Shown: in pieces, positions 33,038 to 43,619 of the stretch | How the letters are laid out: every line of letters begins with the position of its first letter | Position numbering within the stretch: the stretch's first letter is position 1 | Assembly (NCBI GenBank): GCA_030374765.1 | Contig: JARGXX010000095.1 | Span: forward strand, 2,852,001 to 2,916,000 | Source: Agarophyton chilense | Taxonomy: Eukaryota > Rhodophyta > Florideophyceae > Gracilariales > Gracilariaceae | Direction: 5' to 3' | Length of the DNA: 64,000 nucleotides | Position numbers and translations under genes: made by a program | Notes under the pieces: model-generated | What the model was told of the DNA's origin: nothing | The model's database searches: none | The model's input: only the letters and a program-made list of their open reading frames with translations

Positions 33038-34184
33038 CGGTCGAAGCACCATTCGTATGGCATCCGATATTTCGGTGACCACGTCAACGATTTTATGAGT
33101 AGTATTAGTTTTTAGTATTTTAGACACCTTAGAAGGTATGTTAGTTAAGTCTCTACAGTATTACTGTAGTGAACGGATGGACGTGCAAGGCTGGGGTTAC
33201 ACACATGATAAGTGTATGGACCAGGATTGGTTTGCACTACTATAGTATACACGTGTGGTTGGCTGTCTAGAATAGACTTAAGCGATGGCTTCACCGCCAT
33301 CGCTACTACCAAGTAAATGGAAACCGATTGCCTGGCTCTAGACTCTAGATTATGTCGTCTACGCGAGTCTTCATCTGTTAACGGAAGGAACCGCGACAGG
33401 TTTGGCTAATCTATCCCGTCGGGAAGCTCAAACGTCACTGTACCATTGTTATTGGTGTGTTTCTTTCTTTTGTTGGTTTGCCTGTATTTAGGACAGTACA
33501 CCGCCCCTATATAGGGTTGTTTCTTTCCGTCTTGGTTTCGCTTATCCAGTGTGGATACCCCTTCCATGGATCTGTACGCTTGTCTGTGCGTCCTATTTCG
33601 CCCTACACTTTCGCCCTACATTTTGCTTTTGTCTACGGAATATCCTTGTCCTTGGATCCCCCTTGGATTCTTCCCCTTTTCCTGGGTTCATCACCTTCGT
33701 AGGTATAGCCTGAACCACTGTGGCCTTACACCCACGCATCGGTGGCACGAAGGCTCGATCCCTGAGTTACACCTCTTCGCGAGAGCGGGACTCGAACACC
33801 CGAGAGGTATTTCCCCATCTGGCATTACTCTACATCTGGTCTCCCGGCCCAGAAGGGAAGAACCTAACAAGTATTGAAGATTTGAAGATCGAATCCCGTT
33901 TGCTACGAATACTCATTGCTACTTTGCTATTCCTCTTTGAGGCTTTCGATTTGGTTTAATTGGTATTCCTAAGTGATGGGTTCACTGTTTACAGTATGTA
34001 ACAGCCTGCTCCCACGTCAAGGAAGGGCTCCGCACGAGCGGCAGAGGGTACAACACGTGCTGAACCGCGCTCGCGGATGTCCGCCCCGGAGGAATAAATT
34101 GCTGATCAAACTGATATTGAAGCTCGTGCAGCGCCCTCAGTCGCTTCTGAACCCCAATTGGTCGCCCTTGCGATGCCATAACCA
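33038..34184. other. Probable 5' LTR/leader of gypsy element E4
   Basis: A TATA-type box (TATATAG, 33508-33514) is followed by pyrimidine-rich sequence. A segment ends CCTGAGTTACA at 33771, like the GTTACA terminus of E2 LTRs, and a tRNA-complementary stretch follows. No second copy was found to prove LTR borders. Frames in this stretch are low-complexity and not supported as genes. Confidence 0.4.
33774..33806 (+). promoter_or_regulatory. Long tRNA-complementary stretch, candidate E4 primer-binding site
   Basis: GCGAGAGCGGGACTCGAAC is the complement of a tRNA T-arm and acceptor (TTCGAGTCCCGCTCTCGC). It begins a few bases after a GTTACA LTR-like end. The expected TGG start is replaced by TCT, so either the site is mutated or this is a tRNA fragment. 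Confidence 0.4.
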
Positions 34185-35379
34185 ATGGTTGCAACACCGC
34201 CAGCTGTAAATCGAACTAGTGAATCGACTGAGTACCAAAACTTGGACTCGCGTTTGCACATTGCAAATATCGCTCATATTTCTCTGTTAAAAGAGGTTAC
34301 CGAACTCCGTCGTATCGTGGATGACGCCCATGTTCGGGATATTTCAGGAGAAATTCAAGTCCTTCGAAGAGATGTTATCTCCATCTTGGAATGTCTGGGT
34401 GTTCGAGGAACTTTTAAAAAGGAATACGCAGACCACGTTGATAACGTCCGCACCAACACACAACGACTCCAAGGCCGTTTGGACACGCTTGATGCGACAA
34501 TCCGATTGGATCAAGAAGTTGCCGCCAAGGCGGATGAAATTTCCATGTCAGTTCATTCAATTGGATTCGAGAAGAAACGAAGTCGTCATCATTCCAAAAT
34601 GGAGGTACATTACAGTTCGGGTAAATCTAGTTCAGATTCTAACCGCAACTCTGCGGAGTCATCTTCTGACTCTTCAGAAGAAGATAATCACCACCTAAAT
34701 TCTCGTATGACCCTTTCGAAGTCTACTCGCACTACTCAAGGAGTTATTCGCTCCTGCGAGCGAGAAGGGTCGCCGTCACCTTGGATTGAAGGAGCTGAAG
34801 TCGACGAATCTGTTATACCGGAAGCTACTTTAGTACGGCTACTATCGGCTGGATAATTCCTCGTCGAGTTGCACACCCCAGGGCACTGGAAAAGTCAAGG
34901 ACTGTATCCAAAGAATGGGTCTTACAATGCGTTCGCAGGAATTCAATGGTGAAGAGTCTATTCTAATACTTGACTTTCTTGCAAGATTCGTTCAGGGAGT
35001 TGACATACTCCAAATAAACGAGGCAAAAGCTTACATTTCCCTGCCGTTTTTCTTTAAAGGAATGGCGGAAGGTCATTAAAACTCAGTTCGAGGATCCTCG
35101 AGAGCCTCGGAAGGAGGAGTTACCTGTTGGCCCGAATCCGTTCAATACCTTTTGAGGTCATACGCCATTGGTACTGCAATTCAGGATGCAATCCTCGCTC
35201 TCCACGATACGAAACAGAAGCCTGGTGAAACCGAAACGGTCTATTCAACTCGTTTGAATAAGGCGTTTCACCGATGTGGTAACGTGTATACCGCCTTCGA
35301 GCTTTGTACAATGTTTGTTGATGGGCTTGATCCTGCCATACGTCCATATAATCCGACCCGGACGGCTGTCAATCGATGA
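34185..35379 (+). pseudogene. E4 gag remnant
   Basis: The frame 34185-34856 encodes a helical N-terminus (LLKEVTELRRIV onward) and the same basic then Ser/Asp-rich linker as other gags of the family (KKRSRHHSK, SSSDSSEEDN). After a stop and frame change, MRSQEFNGEESILILDFLAR, FVQGVDILQINEAKAYISLP and ETVYSTRLNKAF give the capsid core. It ends in GLDPAIRPYNPTRTAV, directly fused to RT-thumb sequence in another frame. Confidence 0.75.
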
Positions 35380-37390
35380 GGTTCGAGTCAAGTCCTTGAA
35401 GGAAGCAAAATATCCAACGAATAAAACGAAACTACGATCATTTCTTGGCTTGTGTAGTTTGTATCACAGGTTTGTTCCGAACTTCGCTGATGTTGCGACT
35501 TCTCTAAATGAGCACCTTCGGAAAGTAAGACCAGTTGAATTGGAACCATTCGGAAACACAGAAGCGTCTGCTTTCAATCCCCTTGTGGAAGCTGTGACGT
35601 CTCCGCCAATATTAGCGCTTCCAACCCTTGTGCTTCCGTTTAAATTTGATACGGATGCGAGGAAAGACCAAGTTGGTAGTGCACTATTTCAGACCTCTAC
35701 AGAAGGGGAAAGACATCCAATAGGATACTGGTCCAGCAGTCTGAACGTTCATGAACGTAATTACCCGGTCTCATAGAAAGAGTGCCGCGCGGTCGTTTGG
35801 GCACTAGTGATGCTCCGAACATATCTTATGGGTAACCATTTCAAGGTACACACTGAACATTCGGCACTCCGTTGGCTTATGGAAATAACCGAACCATCGA
35901 GACGCCTCATGTGTTGGCGCCTCCGATTGGTGGAGTTTGACTTCGATATTCTTTACAAGAAAGGTACTCCGAACACGTAAGCAAATTCGTTATCCCGTTT
36001 GGGAACCTCGGTGGACACAGAATCTATCGACGATTTCGAGATTCCCTGCTTTGCACTAGGAGAAGCTGATTTCGGCGCCGAAATAACATGGGACGACTTG
36101 TGTCACGATATACTGGATGGCTAACCTTCGGAGTCCCTGACAGGTTCATTCGTACCAACAACTCCTGAGGAGATGATCCGAGAACAACAAATGGATCCTT
36201 TCTGTACACAGATCCGTTCTCGCCTCAATGGAGAAGCAATAATTCCCTTTGGGATAGATGACCAGGGATATCGGGCTCGAAATGTCGAATCTAACCCCCC
36301 AACTTGTGGTTCCCCATTCCTTTCGTCAAAGGGTATTCCATCGTTTACACTACTCGAGGTTGAGTTCCCATCCTGGAGGAAGAAAATTGTACTTGACCCA
36401 TAAAAGGGATTTCTATTAGCCTGCCATGGCTTTTGACTGTTATACAGTACGCTGTTCTTGTACTAAGTGCGCGAAAAATGACCTGAAATTACATAAACAC
36501 TCGAAGAAGTTGAAGCTATTTCCCGCACGGGCACCCTTGGAATTCGTGCCTCTCAACCTTCTAGGTGAACTAATCAGGATCTCTCGGCGAAATCGATATC
36601 TGTTGTTGATGAGAGACCGCTTTTTGGAGCTCTTCAGGACAGTACCGCTTAAACGGATTACAGCTTATACTGTGGAACAGGCCTTTGTAACTCTCCAGAT
36701 CTTCGTCTACGGTCCACCCGTACATCTGATCTCAGATGATGGCTCACAGTTCACGTCAAAGATTTTTCAAGGCGTGTGTCGAATTAGCGAAACTAGTAAC
36801 CTGTTTACTAGAATTTACCATCCTCAAATGATTGGTCAGGTAGATCGGTTTGACCGTACATTCCTGAACGCGTTACGATCCCATGTCGCAGACCACCCCC
36901 AAACAATTGGATTTGTACACCGACGCGGTAACGTACGCGTATAACACCCAGGTGCATCGGGTTACTTCACTGTCACAATTTGAGTTGGTATTATCACGCA
37001 CCGTACCACCAGTGGCTATTCAGAGTGGCTATTCAGGCTCAACCGACGCTCTCCGCGTTCTCCTCATTAAATTTATTTCCAGAATCTTGGAAGGAATGAT
37101 TGAAAGCAATGGTGCCAATTGCCAAGAACGCAGTGGACAAGGCCCAAGCCGCTTATAAGCGTAATTTTGATGATCAAATTCGCAAGCCTTTACCTCAGAT
37201 AGCGGTTCACAATTTCGTATTCGTACGTAAGGAATACAACAATCTTAAAAAGGAAAAACGGCACAAGCTGTCGCCGATTGCTGACGGACCTTACCGAGTC
37301 ATCTCAATCGATGGAACCACAGTGGTGTTGGAAGTTGACAACAGCACGAACGGTTTTCTCTTGATAGAGTCACCAGAATCGCACCGTTAG
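35350..37390 (+). pseudogene. E4 pol remnant: RT thumb, RNase H, integrase
   Basis: The region starts inside the RT connection (PGRLSIDEVRVKSLKEAKYP, KTKLRSFLGLCSLYHRFVPN). RNase H follows (KFDTDARKDQVGSALF; KECRAVVWALVML after a TAG at 35774). The integrase has LKLFPARAPLEFVPLNLLGE (the usual Asp is Asn), LISDDGSQFTSK (Asp present) and GQVDRFDRT (Glu replaced by Asp). The catalytic RT palm and the protease are deleted, the junction lying at about 35350-35380 next to gag. Stops occur throughout. Confidence 0.85.
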
Positions 37391-37883
37391 CAACGGAAAT
37401 TGTACTAAAATCTACTACCTTCCATGGTAATGGGCAATCCTTAAAGGTCAGTTCGCCTTCGCGACCAGGGAGTCTCCCGCACATAAACCGCGGCTTGTCT
37501 GACCTACCAAAGAGTTCGGAAACTGCCATTACAGGCTCTTCTACTTCAACGAAAGGATCTAAAATAACCCCGACATTTGTCACTAGGCTGACCCCACCTA
37601 CTCAGGTAATCACGACTCCCGTGAACCCGTCGGAGGAGGAGGAGGCTACAGAATAAGATGTTACAAATAATTTTCCGGCGATTCCCGGGAGTCCCACTGA
37701 TGGAGATAAAATTACTGGCAAGTTGGGGATGACTGTCCACTCCATAGATGGAAAACCCGCGGACCTATTCTGGACTTACTCGAATTTACGAAAGCTTCAC
37801 GAAGAACCAGGATGTGATCGACTTCGTCGTTTATAGCGAAAGTTACAATTACTCCGTCACCACAGTTCTCGACGAAGTCGCGA

Positions 37884-38217
37884 GTGATCTTAACACGTCC
37901 CGAAGTTGGAATCCCTCACTTGAGGCTTGCTCCTCAGGTCTTACAAAGGATCTCTAGACCGGAATACGTCATGAGGACGGAAATACCCAAGGTATACTCA
38001 CAGGAGTTTATGGTGGATCACGTTGTTCGTCACGAAAGCACTCCAACTGGAGACTACCGTTTTCAAATCCGATTGTATGAATACAATACTGCCGAGGATA
38101 CTTAAGAACCTGTTGCAAACTTACCGAGGTCCAAAATTATATCCTATCACCGAAGAACTGGTACACCGTTACCGCTTAACTTGGGTTGTGCCCAAGTTGG
38201 GTAAACCGAAACGGTAA
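37884..38217 (+). pseudogene. E4 chromodomain
   Basis: QEFMVDHVVRHESTPTGDYR followed by FQIRLYEYNTAEDT, a TAA (38103-38105) where chromodomains have Trp, then EPVANLPRSKIISYHRR. The order matches E1 and E2. Its end overlaps the minus-strand ORF at 38169. Confidence 0.8.
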
Positions 38218-38972
38218 TGAAGTAATGAAGTCGAAGAAGTCGAGAAGCACAAAAGTTCGTATGAAAAGATGATTTTTACAACTACTCGAGTTATATATAA
38301 ACTAGATGTAGGCGAGTCTATCTTCCTTTGGGACAACCACGCCCCAGTCGAAAAACCAGCCCCACCACTTTGGGTGGCACTAGCACTTGATTGATAGCTC
38401 TGCGCCGCGAGGGCTAGGAGCTCTCCAATATCAACTATGTTGAGAGGTAAATCCACACCAATGGATTGGAGATGAAGGGGCATCGCCGCAACTTGCGGAT
38501 CAACCGGACTCATTGCGAGCGTCGTAAATCGCCAACCCGCTGGGGCATCCTTATCGCCTCTTGGACCGGCTACTTCCAAAGCAACTGTCCCTCCAGAGGC
38601 GAAGACATCCTCGTTATTCACCTTTGGATCATCGATATCGATGGCAACTGGAGCGGTGTCAGAGTATACAAATCCAGTTTGATGTTCTCCTAAGATGCTC
38701 CGAGTCAGTTGGCGCAATGCTTCCGCATGGGCAGCGGTCGTAACCACACCCTCCCAGGGTTCGTAGTACACAAAATCACCCGCACCTGGATGCCGGCGTC
38801 CCGGAGACGGATCATACGGAGAGGCTTGTCCGCGAGCGCAGTTCCAAGGAGGGACAGTATTCCAATCGACACTGTCGATGATACTCAGTAAGTAATAAGT
38901 TTCACGAGAATTCTCGTCAGAGCCCGACGCTGGGTAGAGAGTAAGTGCTCGAATCGTTGACCGAAGAGCCAT
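38169..38972 (-). CDS. Antisense ORF of E4, candidate member of the accessory family
   Basis: This 267-codon uninterrupted minus-strand frame follows E4 pol tail to tail, exactly where E1-E3 carry their antisense genes, and overlaps the chromodomain end by about 49 bp. Its first half (VDWNTVPPWNCARG, FVYYEPWEGVVTTAAHAEAL, GFVYSDTAPVAID) can be laid beside the E1 stretch EGTDYTVKDLDSYLE, GWVAFDPATWEIV, but similarity is weak. The second half is Ala/Ser/Gly-rich. More distant parts of the gene probably decayed upstream (39000-39440). It is better preserved than the pol gene of the same element, which is notable. Function unknown. Confidence 0.5.
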   Translation of the reverse strand: MALRSTIRALTLYPASGSDENSRETYYLLSIIDSVDWNTVPPWNCARGQASPYDPSPGRRHPGAGDFVYYEPWEGVVTTAAHAEALRQLTRSILGEHQTGFVYSDTAPVAIDIDDPKVNNEDVFASGGTVALEVAGPRGDKDAPAGWRFTTLAMSPVDPQVAAMPLHLQSIGVDLPLNIVDIGELLALAAQSYQSSASATQSGGAGFSTGAWLSQRKIDSPTSSLYITRVVVKIIFSYELLCFSTSSTSLLHYRFGLPNLGTTQVKR

Positions 38973-39470
38973 CGGAAGATACTACAATCGGTTCTGATCA
39001 TAGGCTTCCCAAAGGATGAATGGCGCAACGCGGATTGCCCATTTGGCCAGGACCAAGTTCCAGCATCCCGGGTGCTAATCGGCTGACAATCTTGAACCTA
39101 TGTAGGTAAGACACGGAGGAAGTTCTGCGCATCACCCATGGGATACTTCGACCTGATTCCAACATCTGGGAAATCGTACGTACTTCCCTCGAAGAAAACG
39201 CGGATTGAGGCGTTCAAACTCAACGTTCGGAAACGGTACGAAATAGCCGAATCGAGAAAGAGCTTTTCGCTCGAAAAAGATCATCTGACAAGAGGATCTC
39301 TGAGAGTGTCTCGATACATATAGAAATTCCGCTCGGAGAATCGGTTTGCTCCAACACGTTATGTGTGGAGAAAGCTTGTGAACATCGGGACCATGATACT
39401 GCGTTTCTGGATAGCCAGCTAGGATATCCCTATAGGATATTTCACCGCGAGTTCGGTAGAAAGGCAGATC
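38973..39470. other. Decayed 3' part of E4
   Basis: No intact frame. By position it should hold the upstream part of the antisense gene; short pieces in different minus frames are compatible with that. No LTR was recognised before E5 sequence begins near 39475. Confidence 0.35.
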
Positions 39471-39494
39471 AAAGTTGTACTCCAGTGGGGCTGT

Positions 39495-41258
39495 TCACGA
39501 CATTCCAACCTTAGCTAGTGAGGAAGAGGATGGGACGGATTCTTTGATATCTGCAAGAATGTTGTTTGCGTTGGTGAGAAGGGAGCCTCGGATGGATTTG
39601 AAGGATTTAGAGGAAGTGTTGAAGAACGCGACATTGGTGAAAAGGTTGTCGGACTTTAAGCGTTTGATGGTTGTCAGTTTGACGAGTTTGGAGATACCAA
39701 GATGGAAGTTGTGAAGGAGTTCGAAGGAGAAGATAGAGTACGGGGTGAGGAGTGGGGACATGTTAAGAAGTGGGTATGTTTTGACGAAGGAGTGGTACGC
39801 GGAGAGGAAGTTTGGGAGAAGGAGATATGCTGCTTGGTCTCTGAGAGTTCTTGCTACGCGCGGTCTGCGAAGTTGTTCGGCGTCGATGGAATCCTTAAGA
39901 AGAGCGTCGTATGTGGATCTGTTGTGGCGGGTGTGGGAAGCGGTTCGAGGGGATGGGGAAGTGAGGTGGAGGTTGAGGCCGGAGCGAGGTGTGAGGCATC
40001 TGTGGCAGGGCTGAAATGGTTTTGTGCCGTGTAGGATGGCGAGGATGTCTTTTGCTACTGTGATGTCTGCAGCATAGTTTGCAATGACTTGGTTGCAATG
40101 TCTGATGACCCGGTCTTCATCACGGAAAGGGAATCCCTTGAAGGCAATTGCAGCGAGAGGTTCGAGGATGGTTTGTAGAAATTCTTGGATGAATTACATT
40201 CCAGTGGTGCGGCTGATGGCTGAAGAAAGGGGGTGGCCTTCGATGTTGTCCTCATCGGATGGGGAGGAAGGAACGTCGACGAAGGTGGGGAAGTAGCAGA
40301 GGAGGGTGTAAATGCGGGAGATGCAATGGCGGCGGAAGGAGTCTGAAAAGTTGAGGAGGGTGATGTGAAGGGGGTAGGAGGTCATAAAGGGGATTTTGAG
40401 GGAGGTGGAAGACTGGTCTGAGTAGAGCTGGATGAACCCGATGAAAGAATCCATGCCAGTGATATGTGCTTTGTGCCAATTAACATCTGGGTCTTGAGGG
40501 TGGAGGATATTGTGTTTGACGTCCGGATAGACACACGTGCCTAGTTTTGAAGCCATGGGATGAGCATAAGCAGGAGAAGAATCTGAAGAAAACTGTCTGA
40601 CGGGGTGGAAGAAGGTGTTAGCGCGAGTGGCGTAGGGAAGTTGCTGGAGAAGGACATCGACGGGGATTTTGAGCTAGAGAATTGCAGTGATGTTTGAGGG
40701 ATTGTGACAAACGGTTGTGGATATGAAGCCGATGGAGCTGACAATGTCCTCAAATAGTTTGGAATGAACTTGAAGGCAGTAGGAGACGGAGGTTACCTGT
40801 TGGATGAGGCTTTGGGAGTAGTCGGGGTCCTTGAGGAGGGTGATGAGATCGTCGGCTTTGCGTTTGACGAGCTTGGTGGCGATGAATGAGATGTTCCAGA
40901 CGATGGGATGAAGCTTCACGGGTGGGCGAGGGCTGACAGAAGGGGAGCTAAGAGAAGCGCGGAGAATGTGGGCGTCGTCTGCGGAGCGTAGGGCTAGACC
41001 GCGCTGGCTGGAATGGTAGTCGTCCTCTTCTACAAGCGGAAAGTTGTTAGAAAGGCGGTTTAAGATGGGGACGGAGCGGATGCCTGCGGTCTGGATGCGT
41101 GGGCACTTCGTGCGCAGTGGAAATTGAGTGCAATCCTTTGGGGTGGTGGCAATGAAGGGGTTGCGGGTGGTGCGATAGCCACACAGGCCCTGGTGTTGGA
41201 TGAGGGAGGTGTGGCTGTTTGTCTGGAAGGTGCACCTTGAGAACCGACAAGGCCGCAT
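39495..41258 (-). pseudogene. Plavaka/KDZ-like (CACTA-related) transposase copy E5
   Basis: One minus-strand frame of 588 codons from ATG 41258 is broken only by TAG 40674-40676 and TAA 40194-40196. It is homologous along its length to the copy at 54288-56994. The N-terminus is a C-x4-C-x12-H-x3-C finger (CRFSRCTFQTNSHTSLIQHQ, then GLC). Later come GMDSFIGFIQLYSDQSSTS (the Plavaka-type YxDKxxxS motif with its acidic residue), YPLHITLLNFSDSFRR, GFPFRDEDRVIRHC, FQPCHRCLTPRS and FELLHNFHLGISKLVK. These match the order in fungal Plavaka transposases (YADKTKLS..., CHRC..., F..LH..H.G). The C-terminal third is cut off near 39480, where E4 sequence begins. Confidence 0.7.
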
Positions 41259-42659
41259 GGTGTGAAGGGTGCCTGCGCGCGATCTCGGAATGTAAATCGG
41301 GGAGGTGTAAAAGACGTAGGACGAGGTGAGAGGAAGAGAATATGTGTAGGCTGAAGGTGGAGAGAGTTTAAGATTATCACGCGTACTCATCAAGGTCAAG
41401 TGATGCGCCAGAGATGCACCAGAGACGCCCACAAAGCGTGCGGCACGACAGACACGGGACGTATTTAACTCAGAAAGTGGATTTGAATGAAAGTATTCAA
41501 AGTTGTATAATTTTTGGGCGGCGGCGTGAGGGTAGTGGGGTCTTTGGATCATGTGATATGATGACTTCAGGACGTTGTGGACCTTCCGCCTTTTCCAAGT
41601 GCATGAGAAGCGGTATTGAGTACGGTTCCGCTTGCGTTTCACAAGTGTTGACTTAGCTTATGTTTATGTGGGAACGGGCGGAGCGTAAGTGGAGGGTTAT
41701 GTGATGGTGTGCGGTGTGGGGGGGGGGACGGGTTGACCAGCTTGCGATTGGGATGTACGTGCTCTAGGTTGATCTGGGTCCTTGAAACTTTGTGGTCATG
41801 CGCAAGCGGCAGGAGCGCGAGGGGAGCGATAGGTGATGCGGCGTGGGGTGGAGGGTTAGCGGGTGAGTGGGTTGCGCAAGATTGGGCAAGATTGGACGAG
41901 AGTTGATATAAGTAGTCGATATAGTGGTGAGTGGTGAGTGTCGTGTTGATGTGGTTTGGGTTCGTTTTGTGACGGAGATATGACTTTTATCTGTTTATTG
42001 ATGCGAATGCAGAAAGTGGGGTCAAGAGAAGAAGTATATGGTTCGCAGAGGTAAGTTTGTTTGTGTGGAATGTGCTTGCATGAAGCGAGGAATCGAGTTC
42101 TAACTTGTATGATGTTTTGATGCCTATCTAGTTATATAGGAATCTGTGATTGACAAAGATGAAGGGTAAATTGGTGGTACCACTTGGACGGTTTTCGGAG
42201 AATGGAGAGTTGTTCGCGTCGCGAGAAGCGCGACGCGAAGTGAAGCGCAACGATCGGAGGACGTGATGCGAAGCAGGTCACGACATATGAAATGGAAAGA
42301 TCTCATTTCACGTGCAACGGGAACCCGTTTCGGGTCTCAGTTGCAAGATCCAAGTGTTATACACTGACCATTTGGGTCATTAGAGGGCATTAAAGAGAAT
42401 GTGTATGGTATTTGAACGGTTCATAATAGCTAAAATACCTGCGCGAAATGAATAATCATGTGCTAGATAGCATTCAATATTACTTTCATTATCGGTAGAT
42501 TCATGGTCTAAAATGAATGAGCATCGAAAAGTATATCGCAATTTCTCTTCCATTCTTCCTAGTGAACCGGTTATAGTATGGACGTTTACTAGTTTTCTAC
42601 ATTTTCCCCAAAATTCACTTGAGCTGGTATTTTTGAGCTAGATATTCTGGCATCAAAAA
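41259..42659. other. Upstream region of E5 and AT-rich sequence, no gene
   Basis: A G9 run lies near 41719. Gene-free GC-rich then AT-rich sequence follows. It may contain the promoter of the E5 transposase but no specific element could be supported. Confidence 0.35.
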
Positions 42660-42748
42660 TCTGTGTTTTCTAGAATGCTAACCATAGACAATCTAGCACA
42701 ACCAAATTAAAAATACAGCACCCCATACTAGCTTTCCGAAAACACAGA
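42660..42748. mobile_element. MITE-like 89-bp element
   Basis: The ends TCTGTGTTTTCTAGAATGCTA (first 20 visible at 42660-42679) and TAGCTTTCCGAAAACACAGA are imperfect inverted repeats of about 20 bp around an AT-rich interior. A matching right end (TAGCATTCCGAGAACACAGA) occurs at 58485-58504. It lies just upstream of the copia gag fragment. Possible non-autonomous DNA transposon; no clear target duplication. Confidence 0.4.
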
Positions 42749-42758
42749 CGTAGCAGAA

Positions 42759-42842
42759 GTGAAATTGAAGCTCAGTAGTGTCGGTCATTCTGTCCCCGAC
42801 AAATATAAGCTGCGTGAACTCCTTCGAGGTTTATCACAGTAT
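42759..42842 (+). pseudogene. Ty1/copia gag, left fragment split by E2
   Basis: LKLSSVGHSVPDKYKLRELL followed by RGLSQY matches the UBN2-type copia gag pattern L..LG..V.D......LL.GLP..Y. It stops at the E2 5' LTR. The remaining gag and protease of the same element resume after the E2 3' LTR at 53011, in an order and position consistent with one interrupted gene. Confidence 0.65.
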
Positions 42843-43288
42843 TGTGAAGGAGCAGCGATAACGGTTGAGCATCGTGAGCCGCCAGGTCCCGGGGTATCTT
42901 ACAGATGCCACATGGACTGGTTGACCTCAGCTGGACTCATTTAGATAATTATTTTATTTTAATTAGTGTAATACATTAGCATTACCATGCTAGAGATATC
43001 CCAGTGCCTCACCATTGCTACTTGATTGGCTCGAGTGACGCTTTTTCTTAAGAATAAGGTAGGCACCGTTAGGATACTAAATTACCCCCTTCGGTATATT
43101 AGTTGCAACAATTGGTCTTCAAGCCATCGTTTCCGTAGCTCTGACCTGCACGACTACGCAGTAAACGCCAGCCCACTGCCTCAAGTACTCTGGGAACGCC
43201 GCCGTCAAGTACTCAAACCTTTGGACCCGCTCTACCACGCTACTACCGGTCGAGACCCGCACGCTGACCCACTAGTCATTGCGTTACA
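42843..43288 (+). repeat. 5' LTR of E2
   Basis: It starts TGTGAAGGAGCAGCG and ends TTGCGTTACA. It is related to the copies at 323-767, 3316-3761 and 52567-53007. GTTAGGATACTAAATTACC near 43071 is shared by the family. Confidence 0.9.
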
Positions 43289-43291
43289 TTT

Positions 43292-43309
43292 TGGTTTCCC
43301 GACTTAGAA
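43292..43309 (+). promoter_or_regulatory. Primer-binding site of E2
   Basis: TGGTTTCCCGACTTAGAA starts three bases after the LTR and differs at one base from the E1 site. It pairs with a tRNA 3' end and primes minus-strand DNA synthesis. Confidence 0.8.
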
Positions 43310-43619
43310 TCCTCTAGGAATAATTGAACGGACCACCGGAAGGAAAAATTAACCGGATTCTAACCTTTTGTTTAATTCCCCAAAGGACCAGAAGTACAGA
43401 AGCAACCGCCATTATAGACGCAGGAAACACATCTAACTGAGCAGACCATAGGAGCACGAGAAGCCAGCCGCAAGGAGTACTGACTCCCCTGGACGACCCT
43501 GAAAGGATTCGCCGAGAACCCACGGTAGCAGCGCGTTTATGAGAACGCCCCACCAGGGCCACCTATAGGCCCGGAACATCCCAGGGACAACCCCGTAAAA
43601 CCAAAGGAATCAGAGAAAA

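Larger units (their letters stand above)
33772..39470 (+). mobile_element. Degenerate gypsy chromovirus E4, internally deleted
   Basis: Gag, RNase H, integrase and chromodomain remnants follow one another on the plus strand, with a minus-strand ORF after the chromodomain. Protease and most of the RT are missing. The right end runs into the Plavaka-like copy E5 with no 3' LTR seen. The left border is uncertain. Confidence 0.75.

Noticed and set aside
33720..33870. A complete tRNA gene on the minus strand around 33775-33806.
   Set aside because: Only the T-arm and acceptor 3' strand are recognisable. No D-arm, anticodon arm or complementary 5' acceptor strand was found.
33457..33959. Several plus-strand frames rich in Pro, Ser and Phe.
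   Set aside because: They lie in a pyrimidine-rich leader or LTR-like region with a TATA box and show no domain.
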